Source of the DNA: Tissierellia bacterium
Lineage (GTDB): Bacteria > Bacillota > Clostridia > Tissierellales > Tissierellaceae
Direction: 5' to 3'
Assembly (NCBI GenBank): GCA_012521625.1
Contig: JAAYLY010000071.1
Coordinates: 1 to 9,775, forward strand
DNA: 9,775 bases
In this document: one piece after another, positions 1 to 7,494 of the stretch
How positions within the stretch are numbered: position 1 is the stretch's first letter
Layout: the number at the start of each line of letters is the position of its first letter
Translations under genes and position numbers: made by a program
The notes under the pieces: model-generated
Told to the model about the DNA's origin: nothing
The model's input: the letters and a program-made list of their open reading frames with translations, nothing else
The model's database searches: none

Positions 1-21
1 AATTGCATTGTATTTACTCAA

Positions 22-67
22 CTCCCTCCTCTAATACTGGTTATATCATAAAGGAAGGAATTGTCAA
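22..67 (-). promoter_or_regulatory. Promoter and ribosome binding site of a gene leaving the left edge
   Basis: On the minus strand a consensus -35 (TTGACA, 62-67) is followed after 16 bases by a -10 TATAAC (40-45) and a purine-rich ribosome binding site, AGGAGGGAG, at 22-30. The gene itself lies almost entirely off the window. An ATG at 8-6 is 13 bases from the GGGAG part of the site, which is longer than usual, and a TTG at 21-19 is too close, so the start cannot be fixed. The gene diverges from the ABC exporter operon. A local regulator would be a common arrangement, but nothing of the product is visible. Confidence 0.5.
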
Positions 68-77
68 GTAACATTCA

Positions 78-102
78 TCTCCCACTTATAGAAGATGGGA
101 GA
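78..102 (-). repeat. Hairpin resembling an IS200/IS605 right end (possible remnant)
   Basis: TCTCCCA (78-84) pairs with TGGGAGA (96-102). The stem is extended by CTT/AAG around an ATAG loop, with one bulged A at 95. Read on the minus strand, the layout is GAAGTC, then stem-loop, then TGAATG. This is very like the GAAGCC, stem-loop, TAGTTCAC end of the element at the right edge of the window. No transposase body is present: only about 110 bases separate the hairpin from the ABC gene. It is therefore at most a solo end or remnant. It has no T-run, so it is a poor terminator candidate. Confidence 0.4.
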
Positions 103-160
103 CTTCTGTTGTTAATTAGGTTAAATTGGGATTTTAAGGATAATCTATATTAATGATTGA

Positions 161-215
161 TTGAATTTCTTTTGGGTATCGAAATATATATGTAAAAAGG
201 CAGAAGGAAAGGCAG
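161..215 (+). promoter_or_regulatory. Possible promoter and ribosome binding site of the ABC exporter operon
   Basis: TTGAAT (161-166) and TATATA (185-190) are 18 bases apart and could be a weak sigma-A promoter. The purine-rich AAGGAAAGG at about 204-212 sits about 11 bases before the ATG at 224. No leader peptide like the one controlling bmrCD in Bacillus was seen between promoter and gene. The elements are near consensus only in part, so this is tentative. Confidence 0.3.
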
Positions 216-223
216 GGTTTTAG

Positions 224-1981
224 ATGAAATCTTTTTTAAGATTAAAGGAATTTTTCCTTAAACATAAGTGGTCCTATTTTATAGGGATTATGTGGCTGGT
301 AACTGTAGATGCCATGCAGTTGATAGTGCCTAGGATTATCGGAAATTTAATAGATGAGTTTCAGGGAAACCTCTTAGATATTAGGGGCCTAATCAGATAC
401 AGCTTATATATCATCATAACAGGCCTAATCATAGGTGTAGGCAGGTATTTCTGGCGGATCCATATAATTGGAAACTCCAGGAAGCTAGAATACTATTTGA
501 GGAAGAAGCTATTCAACCACCTGCTTACCCTCTCCCCTAATTACTTCAACCACCATAAGACAGGGGATTTGATGAGCCATGCCACCAACGATATCAATGC
601 CGTAAGGATGAGCTTCGGCTTCGGCCTTATTATGAGCATCGACTCCTTATTTATAATAACTATGGCCCTGATTATGATGGTTAGGTCCACCAGTCTGCAA
701 TTGACTGCCTTGGCTGTCTTCAACATCCCCATCCTCTTTATAACTACTAAGAAGTTCGGGGGTGTTATCTACAACCGATCTAAGAGGGTCCAGGCGGCCT
801 TTTCTAATCTGACTGAGGTTACCCAGGAAAGCTTTGCAGGCATCAGGGTTATAAAGTCCTTCATCCAGGAGGATCTGGTCAGGGACAACTTTAGGAGGGT
901 AAATGAAAACAACCTAAGGGAGAATTTGAACCTGGTCAAGGTATCTGGCTTATTCTACCCATTCTTGCAGTTCATCTCCTCCCTTAGCCTTTTAGTGACC
1001 ATCTTCTACGGCGGCAGGATGGTCATTGAGGGTAGCATCTCCCTAGGGGACTTTGTAGCCTTTACCTCCTATTTAGGCCTACTTACCTGGCCTACTAGGG
1101 CTTTGGGAATGGTTATCAACGTCTTCCAGAGGGGGGCTGCCTCCATGGATCGGATCAATAGGATCCTAGATGAAAGGGCGGAGATTAAAGAGCCGGAAAA
1201 TGCCATAGTCCCTAAGAAGATAGAAGGCAATATAGAGTTTAGGAGTGTATCCTTCCGATACCAAGGCAGCAACTACAATGCCCTGGAGGATATAAACTTT
1301 ATGCTGGAAAAGGGTAAGACCCTGGCCATCGTAGGCAGGACCGGCAGCGGGAAGACCACCATAGTGAACCTTTTATTGAGGCTGTATGATATTGAAGAGG
1401 GGGAAATCCTAATAGATGGGATAAATATTAAGGATATATCCCTAAAGGCCTTAAGGGAAAATATTGGCTATGTGCCCCAGGATAACTTCCTCTTCTCCAC
1501 CACCATCAGGGAAAATATAGCCTTTGCCTTTGATGAGCTGCCTAAGGAGGAGGAAATCATCGAGGCCAGCAAGATTGCCCAGGTCTATGATAATATAATA
1601 AACTTCCCCAAGAAGTTCGATACTATATTAGGGGAAAGGGGTGTAACCCTGTCAGGGGGACAGAAGCAGAGGACTTCCATAGCCAGGGCAGCAATTAAAA
1701 AGCCACCTGTCCTCATCTTAGACGATAGTCTTTCTGCCGTAGATACGGAGACGGAGGAAAGGATACTGAAGAATATAAAGGAAGTAACTAAGGATATAAC
1801 TACCATCATCATAGCCCACAGGATTTCAACCATAAAACATGCCGATGAAATCCTCTTTTTAGAGGATGGTAGGATCGTGGAAAGGGGCACCCATGAGGAA
1901 TTGCTTAACTTAAAGGGGCAATACCAGGCCCTATATGAAAAGCAACTGCTAGAAGAAAAGCTTAAGGGGAAGGAGGGTTAG
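224..1981 (+). CDS. ABC exporter half-transporter, BmrC/YheI-like (degenerate-site subunit)
   Basis: A 585-residue half-transporter: an N-terminal type-1 exporter membrane domain with about six hydrophobic helices (roughly residues 16-300), then a nucleotide-binding domain. Walker A is GRTGSGKT (371-378), Q-loop Q419, signature LSGGQ (476-480), Walker B ILDD with D500-D501, D-loop SAVD (504-507), H-loop H532. The position normally held by the catalytic glutamate is Asp (D501), the hallmark of the non-hydrolysing site in heterodimeric exporters such as BmrCD and TM287/288. The length equals that of Bacillus YheI/BmrC as I recall it. The gene is followed after one base by its partner, so the two are almost certainly co-translated. 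It probably exports drugs or other amphiphiles from the cytoplasmic membrane; the substrate cannot be read from sequence. No truncation or frameshift is seen. Confidence 0.93.
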   Translation: MKSFLRLKEFFLKHKWSYFIGIMWLVTVDAMQLIVPRIIGNLIDEFQGNLLDIRGLIRYSLYIIITGLIIGVGRYFWRIHIIGNSRKLEYYLRKKLFNHLLTLSPNYFNHHKTGDLMSHATNDINAVRMSFGFGLIMSIDSLFIITMALIMMVRSTSLQLTALAVFNIPILFITTKKFGGVIYNRSKRVQAAFSNLTEVTQESFAGIRVIKSFIQEDLVRDNFRRVNENNLRENLNLVKVSGLFYPFLQFISSLSLLVTIFYGGRMVIEGSISLGDFVAFTSYLGLLTWPTRALGMVINVFQRGAASMDRINRILDERAEIKEPENAIVPKKIEGNIEFRSVSFRYQGSNYNALEDINFMLEKGKTLAIVGRTGSGKTTIVNLLLRLYDIEEGEILIDGINIKDISLKALRENIGYVPQDNFLFSTTIRENIAFAFDELPKEEEIIEASKIAQVYDNIINFPKKFDTILGERGVTLSGGQKQRTSIARAAIKKPPVLILDDSLSAVDTETEERILKNIKEVTKDITTIIIAHRISTIKHADEILFLEDGRIVERGTHEELLNLKGQYQALYEKQLLEEKLKGKEG

Positions 1982-1982
1982 T

Positions 1983-3983
1983 ATGGAAAAGGAACAGCTT
2001 GAAGATATTATGGGGAAGGCCTACGACGCCCGGCTGATGAAGAGGCTATTGAGCTATGCTAAACCATACTGGAAGTTACTTTTGCTGGCCATGGTGCTTT
2101 TAATTCTAATAACTGGCCTGGAGCTTTTAAATCCCTATATCTTTAAGATTGCCATAGACGATTACCTAAATGGCAATAATAAGCCCTTGTATGAAGTATC
2201 CACTGACTTACCCTATGAAGGTATAGAGTTTGATGGAAGGCTGTATGTAAAAGACTACAGGGATGGGGAATTAGTTGAAGAGCTTAAGGAGGCCCCTGTA
2301 AAGAAGATCTTAAGGAAAGGAAATGACTACTATCTGGTGGATTATGAGGCTGAAGATGTGGATGGAGGTATTTTACTATCGAAGGAGGATTACTTGCTCT
2401 TTAGGCAGGGAGATATTGCCGGTATCAACCGCTTGGCTGTAATCTTCTTCTTAGTCATCCTACTGACCTTCCTCTTTAACTATATACAGGAATATATCCT
2501 CAATTACACCGGACAAAGGATCATCTTCAATATTAGGGAGGAGATCTTTAACCACATCCAGAGCCTGGCCATCAGCTACTTCGATAAGAACCCTATTGGC
2601 AGACTGGTTACTAGGGTTACAAATGATACGGAGACCTTAAATGAAATGTATACCTCTGTTCTAATCACCCTGGTTAAGGACGTCCTTATGCTGGTGGGCA
2701 TCATGGTAATTATGCTAAGCCTAGATTATAGATTAGCCCTCCTATCCTTTTCCCTAGTGCCTCTAATCTTTATCCTGGCCCTTAGGTTTAGGAAAAAGGT
2801 GCGGGCAGTCTACAGGTTGGGAAGGATTCAGCTGGCCAGGATCAACTCCAGCTTAAACGAGAATATAACCGGTATGAGGACCATCCAAATCTTCAAGAAG
2901 GAGAGGAAGATGGCGAAAAAGTTCGATGAAATCAACATGGATTACCTAGATACCACCATAAGAGAGGTTAAGCTTTATGCCATGTTTAGGCCATCTATTG
3001 AGATCATCCGGTCTCTGGGTATCGCCCTTTTAATCTATTTTGGCGGTAGGAAGGTCATCTCCAACGTCATGGAATTTGGAGTCCTCTACCTTTTTATCGA
3101 CTATATCCAGAAGTTCTTCAGGCCTATTTTGGACCTGACGGAGAAGTTCAACATCCTACAGTCCTCCATGGCCTCCAGTGAAAGAATCTTCTCCATCCTT
3201 GACGACAAGACCCTTATAGAAAACCCTGACAATCCTAAGCCTATTAAGGACTTAAAGGGTAAGATAGAGTTCAAAAACGTCTGGTTTGCCTATGAAGAGG
3301 ATAATTGGGTCTTGAAGGACATTAGCTTTACCATCAATCCTGGGGAGACGGTGGCCCTAGTTGGGGCAACGGGAGCTGGCAAGTCCTCCATCATCAACCT
3401 AATAACCAGGTTTTATGATATACAAGGGGGCCAAATTTTAATAGATGGGGTAGATATTAGGGAAGTAGACAAATATGAGCTAAGGAAGAATATAGGGGTG
3501 GTGCTGCAGGATGTCTTCTTATTTACTGGGACCATCAGGGACAATATTAGGCTGAATAATAAGGATATTAGCCAGGAGGAGATAGAGGAAGTGGCCAGGT
3601 ATGTAAATGCCCACCACTTTATAGAAAGACTTCCTCAAAAATACGATGAGCCGGTTATGGAAAGGGGGTCTACCCTTTCCGCTGGAGAGAGGCAGCTATT
3701 GGCCTTTGCAAGAACCCTGGCCTATGATCCCAAGATCCTCATACTGGATGAGGCTACTTCCAATATAGATACGGAGACGGAAATATTAATACAGGATGCC
3801 TTGAGTAAGCTGATTAAGAATAGAACTACCATAGCCATTGCCCATAGGCTTTCTACCATCCAACATGCAGATAAGATCATTGTCTTAAGCAATGGGGAGA
3901 TAAAGGAAATGGGCAACCATCAGGAGCTCTTGGAGAAGGGTGGTATATATTACCACCTATATAAGTTACAATATAATAAGTAA
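1983..3983 (+). CDS. ABC exporter half-transporter, BmrD/YheH-like (catalytic subunit)
   Basis: A 666-residue partner of the preceding subunit. After the first helix (about 31-55) a hydrophilic, charged insertion of about 85 residues (about 63-148) precedes the second helix, which starts near R150. The same place carries the extracellular domain of BmrD-type subunits, and it explains the extra length over the first subunit. The nucleotide-binding domain has Walker A GATGAGKS (461-468), Q509, a variant signature LSAGE (565-569), Walker B ILDE with catalytic E590, and H621. In the dimer this gives one competent and one degenerate ATP site. The ribosome binding site AAGGAGGG (1970-1977) lies inside the end of the upstream gene, five bases before the ATG, which supports translational coupling. 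A strong terminator follows directly. Confidence 0.93.
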   Translation: MEKEQLEDIMGKAYDARLMKRLLSYAKPYWKLLLLAMVLLILITGLELLNPYIFKIAIDDYLNGNNKPLYEVSTDLPYEGIEFDGRLYVKDYRDGELVEELKEAPVKKILRKGNDYYLVDYEAEDVDGGILLSKEDYLLFRQGDIAGINRLAVIFFLVILLTFLFNYIQEYILNYTGQRIIFNIREEIFNHIQSLAISYFDKNPIGRLVTRVTNDTETLNEMYTSVLITLVKDVLMLVGIMVIMLSLDYRLALLSFSLVPLIFILALRFRKKVRAVYRLGRIQLARINSSLNENITGMRTIQIFKKERKMAKKFDEINMDYLDTTIREVKLYAMFRPSIEIIRSLGIALLIYFGGRKVISNVMEFGVLYLFIDYIQKFFRPILDLTEKFNILQSSMASSERIFSILDDKTLIENPDNPKPIKDLKGKIEFKNVWFAYEEDNWVLKDISFTINPGETVALVGATGAGKSSIINLITRFYDIQGGQILIDGVDIREVDKYELRKNIGVVLQDVFLFTGTIRDNIRLNNKDISQEEIEEVARYVNAHHFIERLPQKYDEPVMERGSTLSAGERQLLAFARTLAYDPKILILDEATSNIDTETEILIQDALSKLIKNRTTIAIAHRLSTIQHADKIIVLSNGEIKEMGNHQELLEKGGIYYHLYKLQYNK

Positions 3984-4021
3984 AAAAGCCCCTTAGTGCT
4001 TTCGCACTAAGGGGCTTTTTT
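3982..4021. terminator. Bidirectional intrinsic terminator between the ABC operon and 6S RNA
   Basis: A perfect 12-bp stem, GCCCCTTAGTGC (3988-3999) with GCACTAAGGGGC (4004-4015), closes a TTTC loop. It is flanked by six A on the left and six T on the right, so it gives a U-tract in both directions. On the plus strand it ends the ABC operon; the first A of the A-tract is part of the TAA stop. On the minus strand it lies immediately past the 3' end of the 6S RNA. Confidence 0.95.
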
Positions 4022-4208
4022 GAACCCACGATGCCGCTTGCTCATTTAATTCACACCCGCCTTTTTCAAGGGGGGTGTCCTGTTAGCAAGTTCAAACGTC
4101 CACTCAAAGGAGGCTTGTTATCCCTTGCTAAACGCAGACTCCCTAGTCTGATATGTCGGTTGAATTATCTGAGTACGCGAACATCACAGGCTATAGGTTA
4201 CTATTTCT
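4022..4208 (-). ncRNA. ssrS: 6S RNA (RNA polymerase-binding regulatory RNA)
   Basis: 6S RNA mimics an open promoter and binds the housekeeping sigma holoenzyme, lowering transcription in stationary phase. On the minus strand the region begins with GATGTTCGC (plus 4185-4177) and ends with GCGGCATC (plus 4037-4030). These two boxes resemble the terminal boxes of E. coli 6S RNA (GATGTTCGC and GCGGCATC). They form a closing helix, CCTGTGATG (4190-4182) with CATCGTGGG (4033-4025), using G-U pairs. Inside are an 8-bp helix (TTAGCAAG/CTTGCTAA, plus 4083-4090 and 4124-4131), a 6-bp hairpin (4135-4150) and a hairpin at 4053-4078. It lies between its own promoter and a terminator. The exact ends are estimates; an ORF on the opposite strand here is not credible. 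SRP RNA, tmRNA and RNase P do not fit the motifs. Confidence 0.85.
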
Positions 4209-4225
4209 TTTTTTCTTTCATCTTT

Positions 4226-4254
4226 ATTATACATTATACTATGCCCTATTTCAA
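4226..4254 (-). promoter_or_regulatory. Sigma-A promoter of the 6S RNA
   Basis: Minus-strand TTGAAA (4249-4254) and a perfect TATAAT (4226-4231) are exactly 17 bases apart. Transcription would start near 4219, about 30 bases before the conserved 6S closing helix. The -35 begins only a few bases after the ftsH stop codon. No terminator separates ftsH from the RNA, so read-through from ftsH is also possible. Confidence 0.8.
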
Positions 4255-4264
4255 TAAAAATTGA

Positions 4265-5989
4265 CTACTGACTTACCAATTTGTCGATTTCAATTTCTTC
4301 CAGGACTTCCTTATCCAGCAATGCTTTTGCTAGTACATCTAGTTTTTCCCTAGAAGCCAGTAAAATATTCTTGGTTTCATCATACATCTTATCCAGTATT
4401 TCCCTGGCCCTTTCGGTGATATTATCCAGCTTAGCATCCATGGATAGAAGGACTTTGTAGTTCAATAGACCCGACTCCTTGTCCATACCGTAGATGCCGA
4501 TTAAGGATAGGACCATCTCAGTAGCTTTTTGTAGGTCGGAGCTGGCTCCTGTTGTAATATGGTCTTCACCAAAGACCAATTCCTCTGCAGCCCTTCCACC
4601 TAAGGCTATCTTAATATCGTTGATGATATCCTTCTTGCTTTTATACATGCTGTTAGGTGAAATATTTAGGCTAAAGCCCCCCATACCCTTGGTACTTGGT
4701 ATGATGCTGACCTTAGTAACCCTAATGTCTTGAGAGACCAACTTAGCCACTAAAGCATGTCCTGCCTCATGGTAGGCTGTAATCTCCCTATCCTTGTGGG
4801 TTAGGCTGCTCCTATCCTTCTTCTCATCTCCCACTAGGACTTTTAAGTAGGCCTTGTTAATATGTTCCTCAGTAATCAGCTGTTCCTTTTCCTTTACAGC
4901 TATCATGGCTGCTTCATTTAGGAGGTTTTCCAGCTGAGCACCACTGAAGTAGACGGTCTCCTCAGCAAGCTTCCTAAAGTCAACCTCTTGGGAAACAGGC
5001 TTATTCTTAGCATGCAGCCTTAAAATCTGCTCCCTAGCCTTAATATCTGGCAGTTGAACTTCTATTTGCCTATCAAACCTACCAGGTCTAAGGAGGGCCT
5101 CGTCTAATACGTCTATCCTATTGGTGGCTGCAATTACTATTATACCCTCATTTTCCTTAAAGCCGGACATTTCAGCTAGCAAGGCATTTAGGGTACGGTC
5201 CCCTTCCTCACTGCCAGTAGCCTGGCTACCCTTCCTCTTCTTACCTAAGGCATCGATTTCATCTATGAAGATGACGGATTTACCAGCTTCCTTAGCCTTT
5301 TTAAATAGGCTCCTTATCCTGCTGGCCCCTAGACCTGCATAGATTTGAACGAAATCGGAGCCGGATACTGGATAGATGGGAACCCCTGCTTCCCCGGCTA
5401 AGGCCTTAGCCAGTAGGGTCTTACCAGTTCCTGGAGGGCCGTATAAAAGGACTCCCCTTGGTAACCTTGCCCCGTATTTATTGTATATATCAGGATTCTG
5501 AATGAAGTCCACCATCTCCATTAGGGCTTCCTTAGCTTCCTGGTTGCCGGCCACATGGTCGAAGGTAATATTGGGTTTATAGTCCAAATCCTCAATTTGA
5601 GAAAGGTTGGACATCTCCCTTTCTGCTTCCTTGCCCATATTGCTTTTAAAGTGGAATAGTAGGTAGACTAAACCTGAAACTAGGACTAGGAATATTACCA
5701 GTTCATTTATACCAATACCCTCTTCTTTAACATTTATTCCGTAAAGTAGCAATTCCTTTTTGAAATCCTCTGTTCTAGGGTTGTCGGTATAAATGGTCCT
5801 TCCATCCTTTAATTCTGCCTTGAACTGGGGAGAGTCGCTTAAATTAACCTCAACCACTTCCCCCTCTTCTGCAAGCTTTAGAAAGGCTGGATAGGGTATT
5901 TCTTCTTTATTATTCTTCATATTATAGGCTAAAATACTCAAACCGATTAAAGCTAAAATGATAATGGGATATAGATACTTCTTCTTCAT
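4265..5989 (-). CDS. ftsH: ATP-dependent zinc metalloprotease, FtsH family
   Basis: A membrane-anchored AAA+ protease that extracts and degrades membrane and short-lived cytosolic proteins as a hexamer. From the ATG at 5989 it has 574 residues: TM1 (about 5-23), an extracytoplasmic domain (about 24-93), TM2 (about 94-112), AAA+ domain with Walker A GPPGTGKT (184-191), Walker B DEID (243-246), arginine fingers in RPGRFDR (301-307), and the M41 peptidase domain with HEAGH (407-411) and third zinc ligand D485. The start at 5989 has GGGAG six bases upstream. A longer in-frame ATG at 6058 is rejected because the promoter lies between it and 5989. The pore loop reads IYAG (Y217), where canonical FtsH has FVG, and the C-terminal tail is short. 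It may be an accessory FtsH paralogue. Confidence 0.93.
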   Translation of the reverse strand: MKKKYLYPIIILALIGLSILAYNMKNNKEEIPYPAFLKLAEEGEVVEVNLSDSPQFKAELKDGRTIYTDNPRTEDFKKELLLYGINVKEEGIGINELVIFLVLVSGLVYLLFHFKSNMGKEAEREMSNLSQIEDLDYKPNITFDHVAGNQEAKEALMEMVDFIQNPDIYNKYGARLPRGVLLYGPPGTGKTLLAKALAGEAGVPIYPVSGSDFVQIYAGLGASRIRSLFKKAKEAGKSVIFIDEIDALGKKRKGSQATGSEEGDRTLNALLAEMSGFKENEGIIVIAATNRIDVLDEALLRPGRFDRQIEVQLPDIKAREQILRLHAKNKPVSQEVDFRKLAEETVYFSGAQLENLLNEAAMIAVKEKEQLITEEHINKAYLKVLVGDEKKDRSSLTHKDREITAYHEAGHALVAKLVSQDIRVTKVSIIPSTKGMGGFSLNISPNSMYKSKKDIINDIKIALGGRAAEELVFGEDHITTGASSDLQKATEMVLSLIGIYGMDKESGLLNYKVLLSMDAKLDNITERAREILDKMYDETKNILLASREKLDVLAKALLDKEVLEEIEIDKLVSQ

Positions 5990-6028
5990 GGGATACTCCC
6001 TTTCAAGTTTACATAATAATTTATTAAT

Positions 6029-6057
6029 ATTATAACACCCTCCCCCTACCATGTCCA
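6029..6057 (-). promoter_or_regulatory. Promoter of ftsH
   Basis: Minus-strand TGGACA (6052-6057) and TATAAT (6029-6034) are 17 bases apart. This places the transcription start about 30 bases before the ATG at 5989. It also shows that the upstream in-frame ATG at 6058 cannot be on this transcript. Confidence 0.7.
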
Positions 6058-6089
6058 TTTCCTTAATTAGGCAGCTAGGATTAGCAAGA

Positions 6090-6128
6090 GTTGAAAAAAC
6101 AAAAGGAGGCCTTATTTAGCCTCCTTTT
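6090..6128 (-). terminator. Intrinsic terminator of the 91-residue gene
   Basis: AAAAGGAGGC (6101-6110) and GCCTCCTTTT (6119-6128) form a 10-bp stem around an 8-base loop. Read on the minus strand it is followed by TGTTTTTTC. It therefore ends the small gene at 6163-6438 before the ftsH promoter and makes the two separate transcription units. Confidence 0.85.
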
Positions 6129-6162
6129 AAATTAGTCCTTCTGGGTTAATTCTACCAAATAG

Positions 6163-6438
6163 TTACTTCCTACCCAATTGCTCCAGTAGCCTATCTAGTT
6201 TGGCTTCCTGTTCTTCTGTTAAAAGGTGTCTGATGGATTCAATCTGCTCAAAGATTGCTTCATATTCTTCGTAACTTAGGTCCTTTTCCATCTGCTCATT
6301 TAGGTTGATGATCTCCATAAAGATCTCATCATCGGATTTGTCCTTAAATTCCCTGGTTATACTTTCTATCCTTTCAACATCCTCCTGGTTAAATTCAAAT
6401 TCCTCCATACCAAGGTCCTCTAACCTTTTCTTTTTCAT
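6163..6438 (-). CDS. Small acidic helical protein of unknown function
   Basis: I do not recognise this 91-residue protein. It starts with a basic MKKKR, then is strongly acidic and predicted helical throughout, with heptad-like spacing of Leu and Ile and the segment LTEEQEAKLDRLLEQLG near the C-terminus. It has no signal peptide, membrane segment or Cys. The ribosome binding site AGAAGGAGGG is about seven bases before the ATG, and a good terminator follows, so it is a genuine monocistronic gene. It diverges from the unknown gene at 6571. A small coiled-coil adaptor or regulator is possible but unsupported. Confidence 0.8.
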   Translation of the reverse strand: MKKKRLEDLGMEEFEFNQEDVERIESITREFKDKSDDEIFMEIINLNEQMEKDLSYEEYEAIFEQIESIRHLLTEEQEAKLDRLLEQLGRK

Positions 6439-6485
6439 TATTATCCCTCCTTCTAAAGCTGACCTCTATTAAATCTATGAAAATA

Positions 6486-6504
6486 AAAGTAAATATAGTA
6501 CTTT
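6486..6504. repeat. Inverted repeat between divergent unknown genes
   Basis: AAAGTA (6486-6491) and TACTTT (6499-6504) are perfect inverted arms around seven AT-rich bases. They lie in the 132-base gap between the two divergent genes. This could be an operator, but six-base arms in AT-rich DNA can occur by chance. No convincing sigma-A promoter was seen in either direction in this gap. Confidence 0.25.
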
Positions 6505-6570
6505 CTTAGGTAAACAATAGGAATTTAAATCATATATTGTAATATCACGATTATGGTTGGAGGGATTAAG

Positions 6571-7494
6571 TTGGAAAGAGCCTTATTATTACTACTATTG
6601 TTTTCAGCAACTAACCGGGATAACCCCACTAGGGTTATGGCAGTCAACGACTACATAAATAATATGGAAATAGACACCCAATATACCAGGGAAAAAATCC
6701 GGCTGGCTAAGAGAATTGCTCCCCTAATGCCTAAGGATTATATAAGACCTATGAGCAGGTCCATCTATATAACTGAAACTATAGTAAGATTGATGGAGTT
6801 AAGGGATTTTATGGCTTTAAAACCTGTAGAGGTATCGGTGGCAGCCAGTGAAGAAAGTGAAGAAACTGAAATTGATAATAGGGAAAGGCTTAATAGGATC
6901 GTATCCATCATCCAGGAGGAGATGCCTAAGTCCAAGGCACAGAATATGGGCTCACTCTTAGAATTAATTGTAAATATGGATAAATATAGGAGGATGTTTG
7001 AAATCTTCAACACCCTTAGAACTAACCAAAATATGACTACTACCGATAATCTAACCAAAACCCTAGAGCCTGTTGTAAAGAATGGGGCTACGGGTGGCGA
7101 TAATTCCATGGACTTGGAGAAGATAATAAATATCATCAATATCCTAAATAAAACCAAGGAAAGGCCTGAGGGTAACAAGGTTAATCTAAAGGAAGAGCTT
7201 TCTGATTCTGTAAGGCGCAAGAGGGCTGAAGATGAAAATATGGAAGAGGAAACTAAGGAGAAAGAAAGTTTCCCCAGTGGCCAGGATAAGGTCATCAATA
7301 TAGCCCATAAGGAGGATTTGGCTGATAGGGAAGCTAAAAAAAATGAAATAGTAGATGAAAACTTGATAGGGGATGGCGGGGATCTAGATGAAGAAAAAAT
7401 TAGCCGGACTGAAAGTAAAAATACAGAGAAGGAGGAAGCCCCAAAGGTCATAGACCTAAGCAGGATAGAAGAGGAAAAACCTAAGAAAGATTAA
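6571..7494 (+). CDS. Unknown protein: helical N-terminal part and long acidic tail
   Basis: I do not recognise this protein. The likely start is TTG at 6571, six bases after GGAGGG. The ATG at 6553 would place this ribosome binding site inside the gene. The product is then 307 residues. The first residues include a short hydrophobic run (ALLLLLLF), too short for a sure membrane segment. Residues up to about 200 look helical, with two Asn/Met-rich hydrophobic segments (around SLLELIVNMDKYRRMFEIF and MDLEKIINIINILNK). From about residue 205 to the end the chain is Glu/Lys/Asp-rich and probably disordered. No enzyme motif, Cys pair or signal peptidase site is visible. The stop overlaps that of the convergent pseudouridine synthase gene. 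A structural or spore-associated role is a guess only. Confidence 0.8.
   Translation: MERALLLLLLFSATNRDNPTRVMAVNDYINNMEIDTQYTREKIRLAKRIAPLMPKDYIRPMSRSIYITETIVRLMELRDFMALKPVEVSVAASEESEETEIDNRERLNRIVSIIQEEMPKSKAQNMGSLLELIVNMDKYRRMFEIFNTLRTNQNMTTTDNLTKTLEPVVKNGATGGDNSMDLEKIINIINILNKTKERPEGNKVNLKEELSDSVRRKRAEDENMEEETKEKESFPSGQDKVINIAHKEDLADREAKKNEIVDENLIGDGGDLDEEKISRTESKNTEKEEAPKVIDLSRIEEEKPKKD

Noticed and set aside
4031..4264. Plus-strand 77-codon open frame
   Set aside because: It has no ribosome binding site, starts inside the base of the 6S RNA and ends in its promoter. The strand-opposite RNA structure explains the region better.
5990..6058. Upstream ATG adding 23 residues to FtsH
   Set aside because: The promoter (TGGACA-N17-TATAAT) lies within this extension, and a proper ribosome binding site precedes the ATG at 5989.
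6553..6570. ATG start for the 307-residue unknown protein
   Set aside because: The GGAGGG ribosome binding site would be inside the coding sequence; the TTG at 6571 is correctly spaced.
6765..7451. Minus-strand 228-codon open frame
   Set aside because: It is the antisense of the acidic Glu/Lys-rich unknown gene, giving a Ser/Leu-rich artefact with no start signal.
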